DNA from: Leeuwenhoekiella polynyae
GTDB taxonomy: Bacteria; Bacteroidota; Bacteroidia; Flavobacteriales; Flavobacteriaceae
Reading direction: 5' to 3' (one strand)
Assembly (NCBI RefSeq): GCF_042683665.1
Contig: NZ_JBHUOO010000023.1
Length of the DNA: 64,000 nucleotides
Each line of letters starts with the position of its first letter. The first letter of the stretch is position 1. A program made the translations under genes and the position numbers. The notes beneath the pieces are model-generated. The model was not told the origin of the DNA. It saw only the letters and a list, made by a program, of their open reading frames with translations, and ran no database searches. Shown here piece by piece: positions 9,522 to 19,187 of the stretch.

Positions 9522-10574
9522 ATGAGAAAAATAATTTATGGTTTATTGAGTTTTGCACTTGTTGGTTGTGGAACTCAGTCAGATGTTCGTCAAGTAGATT
9601 CTAAATCTGCAGCAGACGCATCACAGGGTTATGAAGTTTCAAAAGATGCTTCAGAAGTAATAACGACTACTGTGGCTCCTAATCCATCTACGGTTTCTTT
9701 TAAGAAAGAAGTAAGTGCTTCGGCTGTAAAAAAGCATGTAGAATTTTTAGCGTCAGATGCTTTAAAAGGCAGAAAAACCGGAACTATCGGTATTGACGAA
9801 GCAGCAACTTATATTATAAAGCAATTTCAAGATGCAGGAGTACAACCTTACTTTACTTCTTATAGAGATAAATTCAATGCTAAGGGAGTTGATGGTTATA
9901 ATATAGTAGCGATGCTTCCGGGGACAGATTCTGAATTGAAGAACGAGTTTATAGTTATTGGAGCTCATTATGACCATATAGGTACAGCTGAAGCTGTAAA
10001 CGGAGATAAGATTGCAAATGGAGCTAATGATAACGCTTCAGGAACTGCAGCGGTTATTGAGTTGGCTAAATATTTCGCGAAAGCGAAAACAAATAAACGA
10101 GGTATAATTTTCGCATTGTTTTCAGCTGAAGAGTTGGGATTATTAGGTTCGGCGCATTTAGCAGAAAGGTTGAAAACAACTGATATAAATCCTTATGTGA
10201 TGTTTAATATTGAGATGATTGGAGTGTCTATGACCGACAAGGACTATACGTTTTATTTAACCGGCTATGAGAATAGTAATATGGCACAGGAATTTAATGC
10301 TTATGCAGGAGCAAAAGTAATGGGCTTTTTACCTCAGGCTAAACAGTATAACTTATTCAAGCGAAGCGATAATTACGCATTTTATGAAGAATTTAAAATT
10401 CCGGCGCAAACTGTTTCTACATTTGATTTTACAAACTTTGATCATTATCATCAGGTAGGAGATGAGGTGTCAATAATGGATTTTGAACATATTGCAAATG
10501 TTGTGAATCAGTTGATACCGGGTGTTGAAGGGATGGCAAACAGTAACTCACACGAAATTATCTGGAATGAGTAA
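9522..10574 (+). CDS. M28 family zinc aminopeptidase lipoprotein
   Basis: A 350-residue protein with a lipoprotein signal (LVGCG, Cys at about 16) and a low-complexity spacer to about residue 60. The M28 peptidase domain follows. Zinc-ligand motifs are readable in order: GAHYDHIG, NGANDNASG, FSAEELGLLGS, IEMIG and FDHYHQVGD. The family removes N-terminal residues from peptides, using two zinc ions; location is probably periplasmic or outer-membrane anchored. The substrate cannot be told from sequence. Its stop codon overlaps the start of the next gene by 8 bp, so the two are coupled. Confidence 0.88.
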   Translation: MRKIIYGLLSFALVGCGTQSDVRQVDSKSAADASQGYEVSKDASEVITTTVAPNPSTVSFKKEVSASAVKKHVEFLASDALKGRKTGTIGIDEAATYIIKQFQDAGVQPYFTSYRDKFNAKGVDGYNIVAMLPGTDSELKNEFIVIGAHYDHIGTAEAVNGDKIANGANDNASGTAAVIELAKYFAKAKTNKRGIIFALFSAEELGLLGSAHLAERLKTTDINPYVMFNIEMIGVSMTDKDYTFYLTGYENSNMAQEFNAYAGAKVMGFLPQAKQYNLFKRSDNYAFYEEFKIPAQTVSTFDFTNFDHYHQVGDEVSIMDFEHIANVVNQLIPGVEGMANSNSHEIIWNE

Positions 10575-11250
10575 AAAGATTATAGTAACGGGTACGAGTA
10601 GAGGAATAGGTTTGCAGCTTGTACAACAGCTTGTTCGAGAAGGTCATCAGGTGCTGGCTCTTTCTAGAAAAGAAGATGCTGTAAAAGCTTTGAATTCAGA
10701 TTTGATCTCAAGTTTTTCATTTGATATCACACATTCAGCAGATCTTAAAAAGGTTGAAGCTTTTGTGGAAGAGAATTGGAGTGAGGTAGATATCTTAATC
10801 CACAACGCTGGAGCTTTGGTAAATAAGCCTTTCTCCGATCTTTCAATAGCTGACTTTCAAACGGTTTATGATGTAAATGTTTTTGGAGTAGCTTCCTTAA
10901 CCCAGACAGTTTTGCCTTTTATGAAGGCTGGAGCGCACGTTGTTACAGTGAGTAGTATGGGCGGGATTCAAGGAAGTATGAAGTTTTCAGGTTTAGCTGC
11001 TTATAGCTCCAGCAAAGGAGCAGTAATCACGTTAAGTGAATTGCTTGCAGAAGAATATAAAGAGCAACAGATTGCTTTTAATGTATTAGCGCTGGGAGCT
11101 GTACAAACTGAAATGTTAGAAGAAGCTTTCCCGGGTTACAAAGCACCTCTTTCAGCAGAAGGAATGGCTGCTTATATCGCTGATTTTGCATTAACAGGGA
11201 ATAAATTTTACAATGGTAAAGTGTTGCAGGTTTCGGCTTCTACACCTTAA
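10567..11250 (+). CDS. Short-chain dehydrogenase/reductase
   Basis: A 227-residue SDR from the ATG at 10567; the longer frame from 10522 lies inside the peptidase gene and lacks homology-like sequence, so I reject it. The nucleotide-binding TGTSRGIG motif is at the N-terminus, NAGAL follows, and the catalytic Ser, Tyr and Lys are in VSSMGG and YSSSKGA. The chemistry is NAD(P)-dependent oxidoreduction of an unknown substrate. It overlaps the upstream peptidase by 8 bp and is followed 3 bp later by the SprT-like gene. Confidence 0.88.
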   Translation: MSKKIIVTGTSRGIGLQLVQQLVREGHQVLALSRKEDAVKALNSDLISSFSFDITHSADLKKVEAFVEENWSEVDILIHNAGALVNKPFSDLSIADFQTVYDVNVFGVASLTQTVLPFMKAGAHVVTVSSMGGIQGSMKFSGLAAYSSSKGAVITLSELLAEEYKEQQIAFNVLALGAVQTEMLEEAFPGYKAPLSAEGMAAYIADFALTGNKFYNGKVLQVSASTP

Positions 11251-11253
11251 ACT

Positions 11254-11850
11254 ATGAAGGATATTTTAGGTAAATACATACCTGAGCATGCTGTAGACCC
11301 GGTATTTGAACTCATTAAAAGTTTTGGAGTGCATCTCAAAATTGTTGATGAGCGGGTTACGCGTCATGGTGATTACAGGAGGTTAGCTGACGGAGGACAT
11401 CAAATTACGATTAATACGAATCTCAATTCGTACCGCTTTTTAATTACACTAATACACGAGATAGCACATCTTGTAGCTTTTAAAAAGTATGGTAATAGGA
11501 TTAAACCACACGGTAAAGAGTGGAAGCATACTTTTCAAAACTTGATGCTTCCCTTTATACGGCCTGAAATTTTTCCAAAGCAATTGTTGCCAATAATTGC
11601 TAATCACTTTAAAAATCCAAAAGCGAGTAGTGATACTGATGCTAAATTATCGTTAGCTCTTAAGGGTTTTGACCCACCAAGTGATAAAAGCTATATATTT
11701 GAAATTCCGACTGGTAGTCTTTTTAAAATTTACAATGGTAAAATTTTTCAAAAAGGAAATCGAAGAATCAAGCGTTATGAGTGTAAGGAGACAGCTACCG
11801 GCAAAATTTATTTATTTCAGCCTAACGCTGAAGTTGAATTACTTAAGTAA
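11254..11850 (+). CDS. SprT-like zinc metalloprotease-fold protein
   Basis: A 198-residue protein with the HExxH zinc motif in LIHEIAHLVAF, a downstream KPHGKEW with a further His, and a basic C-terminal part (KGNRRIKRYECKETATGK). This is the layout of SprT-domain proteins, the bacterial relatives of SPRTN/Spartan. The function of bacterial members is not settled. The usual C-terminal zinc ribbon cysteines are not all present: I see only one Cys there. Confidence 0.8.
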   Translation: MKDILGKYIPEHAVDPVFELIKSFGVHLKIVDERVTRHGDYRRLADGGHQITINTNLNSYRFLITLIHEIAHLVAFKKYGNRIKPHGKEWKHTFQNLMLPFIRPEIFPKQLLPIIANHFKNPKASSDTDAKLSLALKGFDPPSDKSYIFEIPTGSLFKIYNGKIFQKGNRRIKRYECKETATGKIYLFQPNAEVELLK

Positions 11851-11868
11851 TACATATTAACACACCAG

Positions 11869-12963
11869 ATGATATTAAACAAAAATTACTACGCAATTAT
11901 TATGGCTGGGGGAGTTGGTTCCCGGTTTTGGCCATTAAGTAAAGCTAATTATCCCAAGCAATTTCATGATATTTTAGGGGCAGGAGAGACTTTAATCGAA
12001 CGCACCTTTGGTCGTTTATCTCAAACGGTTCCTGCAGATAATGTTTTGGTTCTGACTAATGAGAGATACAAAGCTTTAGTAAACGAACAATTGCCAAAGG
12101 TTAAAGATGAAAATATTGTTTTAGAGCCTGCAATGCGAAATACTGCGCCTTGTATTTTATTAGCAGCTTTAAAGATTTATAAGGCGAATCCAGATGGGGT
12201 AATGATCGTAGCACCAAGTGATCATTGGATAGAAAATGAGTCGGCATTTTTAACGGATTTAGAAAAGGCTTTTAAGGCTTGTGAAACGGATATTTCTGAA
12301 GAAAAATTATTGGTTACGTTAGGTATTGAGCCCACATTCCCACACACGGGTTACGGGTATATTCAGTATGCTGCTGGTGATTCTGCAATTAAGAAGGTAA
12401 AAGCATTTAAAGAAAAACCAGATTATGCGACTGCAAAACAATTTTTGGCAGCAGGAAATTACTCATGGAATGCCGGTATTTTTATCTGGAGTGCAAAAGC
12501 GATTATAGGAGCGTTTGAAAACTATCTTCCGGAGATGTATGCGCTTTTTAATTCAGGGTATGAAGACTTAAATACTGAAAAAGAGGAGGCTTTTATTCAG
12601 GAGCATTATGAGCAGGCTGAAAACATCAGTATTGATTATGGTATCTTAGAGAAAAGTGGGAACGTAGGTGTTATTCCTGCAACATTTGATTGGAGTGATC
12701 TTGGTGCCTGGGGTGCTTTATATGACAACTTGGAGAAAGATGCAGAAAATAATGTAGTTGTTAATGCCCGTGTTGTTAATCGAGATTCAAAAGGCAACCT
12801 TATTCGTTCTGAAAAAGGAAAAGTGGTTGTGGTTGATGGTCTTCAAGATTATATAGTGGTAGATAGTAAAGAGGTGTTGGTCATTATGCCGAAGGCTAAC
12901 GAACAAGATGTGAAAATTATGAGAGCGCTTGTTCAGGAGAAATATGGAGATGATTTAGTATAA
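11869..12963 (+). CDS. manC: Mannose-1-phosphate guanylyltransferase
   Basis: A 364-residue GDP-mannose pyrophosphorylase, making GDP-mannose from mannose-1-phosphate and GTP for glycans and exopolysaccharide. The nucleotide-binding signature GGVGSRFWPLSKANYPKQF is at the N-terminus, with PSDHWI and ATFDWSDLGAWGAL further on. The length fits the single-domain form without the isomerase part of long ManC proteins. The symbol is by similarity. Confidence 0.88.
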   Translation: MILNKNYYAIIMAGGVGSRFWPLSKANYPKQFHDILGAGETLIERTFGRLSQTVPADNVLVLTNERYKALVNEQLPKVKDENIVLEPAMRNTAPCILLAALKIYKANPDGVMIVAPSDHWIENESAFLTDLEKAFKACETDISEEKLLVTLGIEPTFPHTGYGYIQYAAGDSAIKKVKAFKEKPDYATAKQFLAAGNYSWNAGIFIWSAKAIIGAFENYLPEMYALFNSGYEDLNTEKEEAFIQEHYEQAENISIDYGILEKSGNVGVIPATFDWSDLGAWGALYDNLEKDAENNVVVNARVVNRDSKGNLIRSEKGKVVVVDGLQDYIVVDSKEVLVIMPKANEQDVKIMRALVQEKYGDDLV

Positions 12964-12969
12964 TATTTA

Positions 12970-14403
12970 ATGGAAAACAAAGGCCAAAATCCAGAAACGG
13001 CAGGTTCTGTATCTAACGAGGCTGTTCGCAGAGATGTCAAGAGTCTTTTTAAGAGTGGAAGAACTTTTTTATCAGAGCTTCTAGATATTCGTAGCGATAC
13101 AGATCGAGACTCTACGATTGAAGCAGTTAAGAAGGATATATCTTTTAAAGGGCATAACGCCTGGATTCTTATATTTTCAATTTTTGTAGCCTCTATAGGG
13201 CTTAATGTAAGCAGTACGGCTGTTGTTATTGGCGCGATGCTTATATCTCCTCTTATGGGTCCTATCGTAGGTATCGGACTTTCTTTAGCTATCAATGATA
13301 TAGAGACTTTAAAACGCTCACTTATCAATCTGGCTGTAATGATTGTTTTGAGTGTGCTTACGGCTACACTTTATTTTGCGGTTTCGCCTATTTCAGAATT
13401 AACCCCAGAGCTTGAAGCAAGAACCTACCCAACAATTCTTGATGTGCTTGTAGCAATTTTTGGTGGTCTTGCCTTGATTGTCGCAAAGACCAAAAAAGGC
13501 ACGATTGCTAGTGTTATTTTTGGTGTTGCGATTGCGACTGCTTTAATGCCTCCGCTATGTACTGTGGGGTATGGTCTGGCGATGGGAGAATGGCAATACT
13601 ACGCAGGGGCATTTTATCTGTTCTCTATCAATGCAGTTTTTATCGCCCTGTCAACTTTTATCGTAGCAAAGTTTTTGGGTTTTCCGATGGTGAAATATGC
13701 AAATTCAAGACGTCGTCGCTTTGTGACTCAAATGGCATCTTTGATTGCGCTTGTGGTGATGATTCCTAGTTTGTATTTGTTTTACAAATTATATAAAGAG
13801 CAAGTGTTTACCTCAGCGACTAAAGAGTATGTGACGAATGTAATTCGCTATGAAGGCGCTGAAGTAGTGAAGTTTTCTCAGGATTATAAATCAAAAAGAA
13901 TAGATGTCTATTTGATTGGAGCGCTCGTTCCTAAAGATAAAATCAACGAATGGTATTCTCAATTGACAGAAGATAATCTCTTGAGTGATGCACAGCTTAA
14001 AATCCATCAGGGCTCTGATCAATCTTCTCAAATGGCTGAACAATTGTCAAGTGCGGTGCGGTCAGGTATTTTAGAGGATCTGTATGTGAATAATCAGCAG
14101 GCTCTTTCAGATAAAAATCAACAGATTCAATTGTTAGAGGAAGAACTTACGAGGATTAAGGCTTCAGCATTGCCTTTTAATAGCTTAAGTCAGGAAGTGC
14201 ATATTAATTATGATGATATCGACCGTTTTGGTTTTTCTAATACGATAAACACCAATTTTGAGAAGTCTGATACCATACCTACATTCATGGTAGCTTGGAA
14301 ATCATCTTTGTCAGAAAGTTCAAAGCGTAAAGAAGAGGCAAAGCTTAAAGCCTGGTTAAAACTCAAATACAAACTAGACACGCTTGCAATTGCACGTTAT
14401 TAA
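12970..14403 (+). CDS. DUF389 family membrane protein
   Basis: A 477-residue protein. A cytoplasmic N-terminal part precedes about six transmembrane segments (about residues 60-275), with the family-typical SSTAVVIGAMLISPLMGP and ATALMPPLCTVGYG. A long C-terminal soluble region includes a coiled-coil-like stretch (about 375-400). DUF389 (TIGR00341) proteins have no established function; transport has been suggested. It starts 6 bp after the guanylyltransferase. Its stop codon abuts that of the convergent mlaF-like gene with no base between them. Confidence 0.85.
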   Translation: MENKGQNPETAGSVSNEAVRRDVKSLFKSGRTFLSELLDIRSDTDRDSTIEAVKKDISFKGHNAWILIFSIFVASIGLNVSSTAVVIGAMLISPLMGPIVGIGLSLAINDIETLKRSLINLAVMIVLSVLTATLYFAVSPISELTPELEARTYPTILDVLVAIFGGLALIVAKTKKGTIASVIFGVAIATALMPPLCTVGYGLAMGEWQYYAGAFYLFSINAVFIALSTFIVAKFLGFPMVKYANSRRRRFVTQMASLIALVVMIPSLYLFYKLYKEQVFTSATKEYVTNVIRYEGAEVVKFSQDYKSKRIDVYLIGALVPKDKINEWYSQLTEDNLLSDAQLKIHQGSDQSSQMAEQLSSAVRSGILEDLYVNNQQALSDKNQQIQLLEEELTRIKASALPFNSLSQEVHINYDDIDRFGFSNTINTNFEKSDTIPTFMVAWKSSLSESSKRKEEAKLKAWLKLKYKLDTLAIARY

Positions 14404-15171
14404 TTAGGAGTCTTTAATAACCGCTTCTCTAACCTTTTTAAACAAATCTGAAGAGTATACAAAGTTTGTGACATCATCGTTGTCTGCTCTAAAAATGGTG
14501 TCTTTAGAGCCTTCCCAGGCAAGGTGCCCTTTTTGAAGGAAAACAATTTTCTCTCCAATTTCCATCACAGAATTCATGTCGTGCGTGTTGATGATCGTGG
14601 TGATCTCATACTCGTGCGTGATTTCCTGAATAAGGTTATCAATAAGTGTTGCTGTACGCGGATCTAATCCTGAGTTGGGTTCATCACAGAATAAATATTT
14701 AGGGTTGTTTACAATCGCTCTGGCGATTGCAACTCTTTTTTGCATCCCTCCAGATATTTCAGAAGGTAGTTTGTTATTCGCATTAATGAGGTTTACTCTT
14801 TTTATTACTTCATTAGCTCGTTCTCTACGTTCTGCTTTGCGTTGTTTGGTAAACATTTTAAGTGGAAACATAATGTTTTCTTCAACAGACATAGAGTCAA
14901 AAAGAGCACTTCCTTGAAAAACCATTCCCATTTGCTCTCGTAAGGTTCTCTGATTTTCAGGAGAAAGTTCAGAATACGCTTGACCATCATACAGTATTTT
15001 TCCTTCAGTGGGTCTAAAAAGTCCTAAAAGACATTTTAAAAACACGGTTTTACCCGATCCACTTTGGCCAATAATTAGGTTTGTTTTTCCTTTCTCAAAA
15101 GTTGTAGAAATTCCTTTTAGAACCAATTCATCTCCGCCAAATCCTTTCTTCAATTCTTTTACTTCAATCAT
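14404..15171 (-). CDS. ABC transporter ATP-binding protein, MlaF-like
   Basis: A 255-residue ATPase from the ATG at 15171, which starts MIEVKELKKGFGG. A longer frame to 15231 lies inside the permease gene and is unlikely. Walker A is GQSGSGKT, the ABC signature SGGMQKR, Walker B YLFCDEPNSGLD, and the H-loop INTHDM. Together with the upstream MlaE-type permease it forms the inner-membrane part of a lipid (phospholipid) transporter that maintains outer-membrane asymmetry in Proteobacteria. Its start and the permease stop share one base (TAATG), indicating coupled translation. The MCE substrate-binding subunit is not nearby. Confidence 0.88.
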   Translation of the reverse strand: MIEVKELKKGFGGDELVLKGISTTFEKGKTNLIIGQSGSGKTVFLKCLLGLFRPTEGKILYDGQAYSELSPENQRTLREQMGMVFQGSALFDSMSVEENIMFPLKMFTKQRKAERRERANEVIKRVNLINANNKLPSEISGGMQKRVAIARAIVNNPKYLFCDEPNSGLDPRTATLIDNLIQEITHEYEITTIINTHDMNSVMEIGEKIVFLQKGHLAWEGSKDTIFRADNDDVTNFVYSSDLFKKVREAVIKDS

Positions 15172-15908
15172 TAGCTTAAGAGTAATTGGGTTATTAAATA
15201 ATTTGAAAGAATGATAAATACACTGGTCCACACAAAAGATGTGGTGCTAGCTTTACCTACTTCCAGAGCTCCACCTTTCATATAATATCCAAAATAAGAA
15301 GGAATGGTTGCGAGCAATAGTGCAAAAACGAAGGTTTTAATGAAGGCATAAACCAACTGAAACGGCACGAAATCTTCTTGAAGCCCTTGTATGAATTGAT
15401 CTCCTGTTGCAAAACCGCCTAATACTGCTGCGGTATACCCGCCTAGGATTCCCAGAAACATAGCGATTGCAATAACAAATGGATAAAAAAGCATCGCCAC
15501 TATTTTAGGAAAAACCAAATAGTTCAACGAATTGATTCCCATTACTTCTAATGCGTCAATTTGTTCAGTAACGCGCATTGTACCTATGCTTGAGGTGATA
15601 AATGAACCCACTTTACCTGCCATAATGATGGAAATAAATGTAGGAGCAAATTCTAGTATTATAGATTGCCTTGACGCAAAACCTATTAACGATTTAGGAA
15701 GAATAGGGTTATCCATATTTAAGGCTGTTTGTATGGCTACAACACCCCCTACGAAGAAAGAAATAAAACATACGATACCTAATGAGCCTATGATAAGGTC
15801 ATCTATTTCTTTTAGGATCAAATTACGTAAGACTGATGTCTTAGTGGGTTTGATAAAAACACCCTTAAGCATCATAATATAAAGACCTATCTCTCTCAGG
15901 TATCCCAT
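15171..15908 (-). CDS. MlaE-type ABC transporter permease
   Basis: A 245-residue integral membrane protein with about five to six hydrophobic segments and the MlaE family core (FAPTFISIIMAGKVGSFI, then EQIDALEVMGI). It is the permease partner of the ATPase encoded next and moves phospholipid between inner membrane and periplasmic MCE protein. Regulation: TATTTTTG, a -7 type element, lies 27 bp upstream. Confidence 0.88.
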   Translation of the reverse strand: MGYLREIGLYIMMLKGVFIKPTKTSVLRNLILKEIDDLIIGSLGIVCFISFFVGGVVAIQTALNMDNPILPKSLIGFASRQSIILEFAPTFISIIMAGKVGSFITSSIGTMRVTEQIDALEVMGINSLNYLVFPKIVAMLFYPFVIAIAMFLGILGGYTAAVLGGFATGDQFIQGLQEDFVPFQLVYAFIKTFVFALLLATIPSYFGYYMKGGALEVGKASTTSFVWTSVFIILSNYLITQLLLS

Positions 15909-15934
15909 AGTTATTTTTTCAGGTCTAAAAATAG

Positions 15935-15942
15935 CAAAAATA
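15935..15942 (-). promoter_or_regulatory. -7 element of the mlaE-mlaF unit
   Basis: TATTTTTG on the minus strand matches TAnnTTTG. No TTG is found 19 bp upstream. The short 15909-16019 gap carries divergent promoters for this unit and the phosphatase gene. Confidence 0.45.
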
Positions 15943-15995
15943 GGTGGGATGCATATTTAAGATTAACTTAAACTTACATCTTGCCTGTTATGTTT

Positions 15996-16003
15996 TAGCT
16001 TTG
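15996..16003 (+). promoter_or_regulatory. -7 element of the PafA-like phosphatase gene
   Basis: TAGCTTTG matches TAnnTTTG; TTA (15974-15976) occupies the -33 place with a 19-bp spacer. The start codon is 16 bp downstream. Confidence 0.5.
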
Positions 16004-16019
16004 TGCGTCTAAAAATAAT

Positions 16020-17666
16020 ATGATGAAATTATCTTCCCTAAAATCACTGACACTTGGTTTAATGACTTTTGCAAGTGTATCTTCTTTTGGTCAAAAAACA
16101 TCAGAAAAACCCAAGCTTGTCGTGGGGATTGTTGTAGATCAAATGCGTTACGATTATCTCACAAGGTTTGATAATCAATATGGTAAAGACGGGTTTAAGC
16201 GTTTGGAGCGTGAAGGCTTCAATTGCCAGAATAACCATTATAATTATATGCCTACTAAAACGGCTCCCGGTCATACCTCTATTTATACAGGGACGACACC
16301 GCAAAATCACGGGATTATATCGAATAGTTGGTATAACAAGTTTGAGAAAAAAGATGTGTATTGTGCCGAAGATACAACGGTAGCTTCAGTGGGTACAGAT
16401 GATATTGGTGTTGGTCAAATGTCTCCAAGACGTATGCGTACTTCGACGATTACAGATCAGAATAGACTACACACCCAAATGCGTGGTAAAACAATTGGAA
16501 TTTCTATTAAAGACCGTGGGGCTATCCTGCCTGCCGGGCATACAGCAAATGGAGCGTATTGGTTTCAAGGCGGTGATGAAGGTGTTTTTATCACGAGCAC
16601 CTATTATATGAATGAATTGCCAAAGTGGGTAAATGACTTTAATAAAAAGAAACCTGCTAAAGCTTATATGAAAGACTGGGATACGTACAAGCCAATAAAA
16701 GAATACATTGAAAGCGGAAGCGATCTTAATGATTTTGAAGGTGGTTTTAGAGGAAAAGAGACTGCTACATTTCCTTATGATTTAAAAAAATTAGAAAAAG
16801 AAAACGGAGGCTATAGTATTTTAAAATCTACTCCTTACGGAAACTCCATTACTACAGATTTTGCTATTGCAGCGCTTGATGGGGAAGATTTGGGTAAGGA
16901 TGCCGATACAGACTTTCTTGCGGTGAGCTATAGTTGTACAGACTATGTGGGGCACAACTTCGGTGTTAATTCAAAAGAGGTTGAAGATACTTATGTTCGA
17001 TTAGATTTAGAGATCGCAAAACTTCTTGAAGCGTTGGATAAAAAAGTAGGTAAAGGAAATTACTCAGTATTCTTAACGGCAGATCATGCCGCGGTTCACG
17101 TTCCTGCATTTTTAAGCAGTGTGAAAATTCCTTCTGGATATTTTGATATTCGCAGCTTTAGAAACGAATTGAATGACTTCATTTCACAAAAATACGGTCG
17201 TGATGATTTGATTGAAGATATTTCTAACGATCAGGTGTTTTTTAGATATACTGTTTTAGCAGATGAAAGTATAGACGCAGAAGCTTTACAAAAAGATATC
17301 AAGCATTTTACACTACAATATAAAGGAATTAGTAAAGTTTATACACGCGCTCAAATGGAACAAGGATCGTATGAAACCGGAGTTGCTTCACTTGTTCAAA
17401 AAGGTTTTGACCAAGAACGTAGCGGGGATGTGTTTTTTATTCTTGATCCCGGTTATCTAACAGGAGGACCTACCGGTTCTTCTCACGGTACTCCATATAG
17501 TTATGATACGCACGTACCCTTATTATTCTACGGAAACGGAATTAAGCAAGGGCACACGTATAGCCAAACCGTTATTACTGATGTCGCTCCTACAGTTGCA
17601 GCACTTTTAGGAATACAAGATCCTAATGGTACAACAGGAACTGTAATTACAGAAGTTTTAGAGTAA
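16020..17666 (+). CDS. Alkaline phosphatase superfamily protein, PafA type
   Basis: A 548-residue secreted phosphatase with a signal peptide (cleaved after SSFGQ). The first metal ligand Asp is in VVDQMRYDY, the nucleophile Thr is in the MPTKTAPGHTSIYTG region, and later ligands are in LTADHAAVHV and GSSHGTPYSYDTHVP. The Lys and Arg in SIKDRGAILPAGH correspond to the phosphate-binding pair of PafA monoesterases, which favours a phosphomonoesterase over an NPP diesterase. Such enzymes release phosphate from organic esters in the periplasm or outside. Its 3' end overlaps the convergent glycosyltransferase by 9 bp. Confidence 0.88.
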   Translation: MMKLSSLKSLTLGLMTFASVSSFGQKTSEKPKLVVGIVVDQMRYDYLTRFDNQYGKDGFKRLEREGFNCQNNHYNYMPTKTAPGHTSIYTGTTPQNHGIISNSWYNKFEKKDVYCAEDTTVASVGTDDIGVGQMSPRRMRTSTITDQNRLHTQMRGKTIGISIKDRGAILPAGHTANGAYWFQGGDEGVFITSTYYMNELPKWVNDFNKKKPAKAYMKDWDTYKPIKEYIESGSDLNDFEGGFRGKETATFPYDLKKLEKENGGYSILKSTPYGNSITTDFAIAALDGEDLGKDADTDFLAVSYSCTDYVGHNFGVNSKEVEDTYVRLDLEIAKLLEALDKKVGKGNYSVFLTADHAAVHVPAFLSSVKIPSGYFDIRSFRNELNDFISQKYGRDDLIEDISNDQVFFRYTVLADESIDAEALQKDIKHFTLQYKGISKVYTRAQMEQGSYETGVASLVQKGFDQERSGDVFFILDPGYLTGGPTGSSHGTPYSYDTHVPLLFYGNGIKQGHTYSQTVITDVAPTVAALLGIQDPNGTTGTVITEVLE

Positions 17667-18506
17667 CTTTTGCTTGATCTTACTCCAGCGAAGTTTACGT
17701 ATAAAAGCACCTTCTTCTTGAGTCACTAAAAAGGGAAGGTGTTTTTTTTGTGCGTTGAAATAACCGGTGAGATAATCTTTAAGGAGCGTGAAGCTTTTCT
17801 TTCTAAAAGCCAGTTTAGCTGAAGCAATCGCAGTTAATAACAACCCGTAGCGCATGCCGTAGAAGGCTTCACCTTGTTTATGCTTGGCTTTAGCAGAGTA
17901 GGTGTGACCTGTGGGTTTTAGATGCTTTACCTGTAAGCTTTCATTAGTTTGAACTTCCCAGCCATGATACTGTGCCAACAGTTCGTCTAAAGTGTCCCAA
18001 CCCATAGCTGTTTTGAGTCCGCTAATAGCTTTAAAACAAGCTTTACGATAGCATTTAAGAGCACCACGAATGTGATCTTTGTTAGTGAGATTTTCCAGCT
18101 TCCATGAGCCATTTTGATCTACGTAACAAAAGCCGCCATACATACCTAATTTTTCATTGTGTTGAAATGCTTTAACTACCGTCTCTAAATAATTTTCAGG
18201 AAAAATAAGGTCTGCGTCAAACTTACAAAGCAAATCATAATCTATATTCAAATGTTCTAACCCGTAATTAAAGGCTTGTACAACTTTGCTTCCGGGTAGG
18301 TGTGCCGCTTCAGAATTTTTTTGAACAAGTTGTATGCTATTATTTTTTGCGGCATATGATGCTACAACCTGTAGTGTTTCATCTGTGCTGCCATCATCAA
18401 CTACTACGATCTTTTCCGCAGAAAAAGTTTGTGCAAGTAATGAGTCTAGCGTTTTGCTAATTAGTGCGGCTTCATTATACGCCGGTATGATGATAACAAT
18501 TCTCAT
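17658..18506 (-). CDS. Family 2 glycosyltransferase
   Basis: A 282-residue GT-A fold enzyme. The N-terminus IIPAYNEAALI and VVDDGSTDET are the nucleotide-sugar binding part; the metal-binding Asp pair is in CKFDADLIFPE. GWDTLDELLAQYHGWEV follows. No transmembrane segment is obvious at the C-terminus. The acceptor is unknown. Its start overlaps the end of the methyltransferase gene by 4 bp (ATGA), so the pair probably acts together on a glycan or lipid. Confidence 0.85.
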   Translation of the reverse strand: MRIVIIIPAYNEAALISKTLDSLLAQTFSAEKIVVVDDGSTDETLQVVASYAAKNNSIQLVQKNSEAAHLPGSKVVQAFNYGLEHLNIDYDLLCKFDADLIFPENYLETVVKAFQHNEKLGMYGGFCYVDQNGSWKLENLTNKDHIRGALKCYRKACFKAISGLKTAMGWDTLDELLAQYHGWEVQTNESLQVKHLKPTGHTYSAKAKHKQGEAFYGMRYGLLLTAIASAKLAFRKKSFTLLKDYLTGYFNAQKKHLPFLVTQEEGAFIRKLRWSKIKQKLL

Positions 18507-19024
18507 TTCCGCTCTGCGTAAACTAAATAATATCTGGGTGTAAAAAGTCTTAGTATGGGTCTAAAACCTAATTTTTTTACAGGATGCGTGAATTTTTCAC
18601 GCTTTTTAATTTCCCAGCCGGCCTTTTCTAAAAGCCAGTCAAATTGCCAATCTTCAAACTCGTGATAATGTCTGTCCCATTTATCTGTTTTACTTTGATA
18701 AGCCGGAGAAAACCATAATTTCAGCGGAATGCTGGCAACTAGTTTGTCTGTTTCAATAGCTTTCAAAACATTAAAAGGTGCTAATAAATGCTCAAAAATC
18801 TCAAATGCGGTTACCGCATCAACTGTTGTATTTTTTACTGCAGTAGTATTTAGATCCAGGTCTTCACCGCTGGTGTTAGTCACCGTGTAGCCCTCTTTTT
18901 TCATTATTTCTGAAAAAGGATTGGCAACACCTAGATCTAAAACAGCACTTCCTTGTGGTAAAACTTCATTTAGAAATTGGACTGTTTTGGCGTAGCGCTT
19001 ATTAGGGAATGTTTTTTCGTACAC
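18503..19024 (-). CDS. SAM-dependent methyltransferase (small)
   Basis: A 173-residue protein with a Rossmann-type motif I, SAVLDLGVANPFSEIM, an acidic motif II region (TSGEDLDLN), and AFEIFEHLLAP at the motif IV place. This fits class I methyltransferases of the Methyltransf_11/23 type. It is coupled by a 4-bp overlap to the glycosyltransferase that follows. The substrate cannot be deduced. Confidence 0.75.
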   Translation of the reverse strand: MYEKTFPNKRYAKTVQFLNEVLPQGSAVLDLGVANPFSEIMKKEGYTVTNTSGEDLDLNTTAVKNTTVDAVTAFEIFEHLLAPFNVLKAIETDKLVASIPLKLWFSPAYQSKTDKWDRHYHEFEDWQFDWLLEKAGWEIKKREKFTHPVKKLGFRPILRLFTPRYYLVYAERK

Positions 19025-19187
19025 GAATGTTTTAATTTAATGATCTCGCAAAAGTAAGTGATTCTTAGTGTTTCTCTAAAATTTTAAAAAGACAATAAAG
19101 AGTAAAAGGGGAATCTTAAATTAGCTGAAGCTTGCTGATGAGAATTGTGTAAATTTACCACTTGTTGATGCAACAGATTTAACAATT

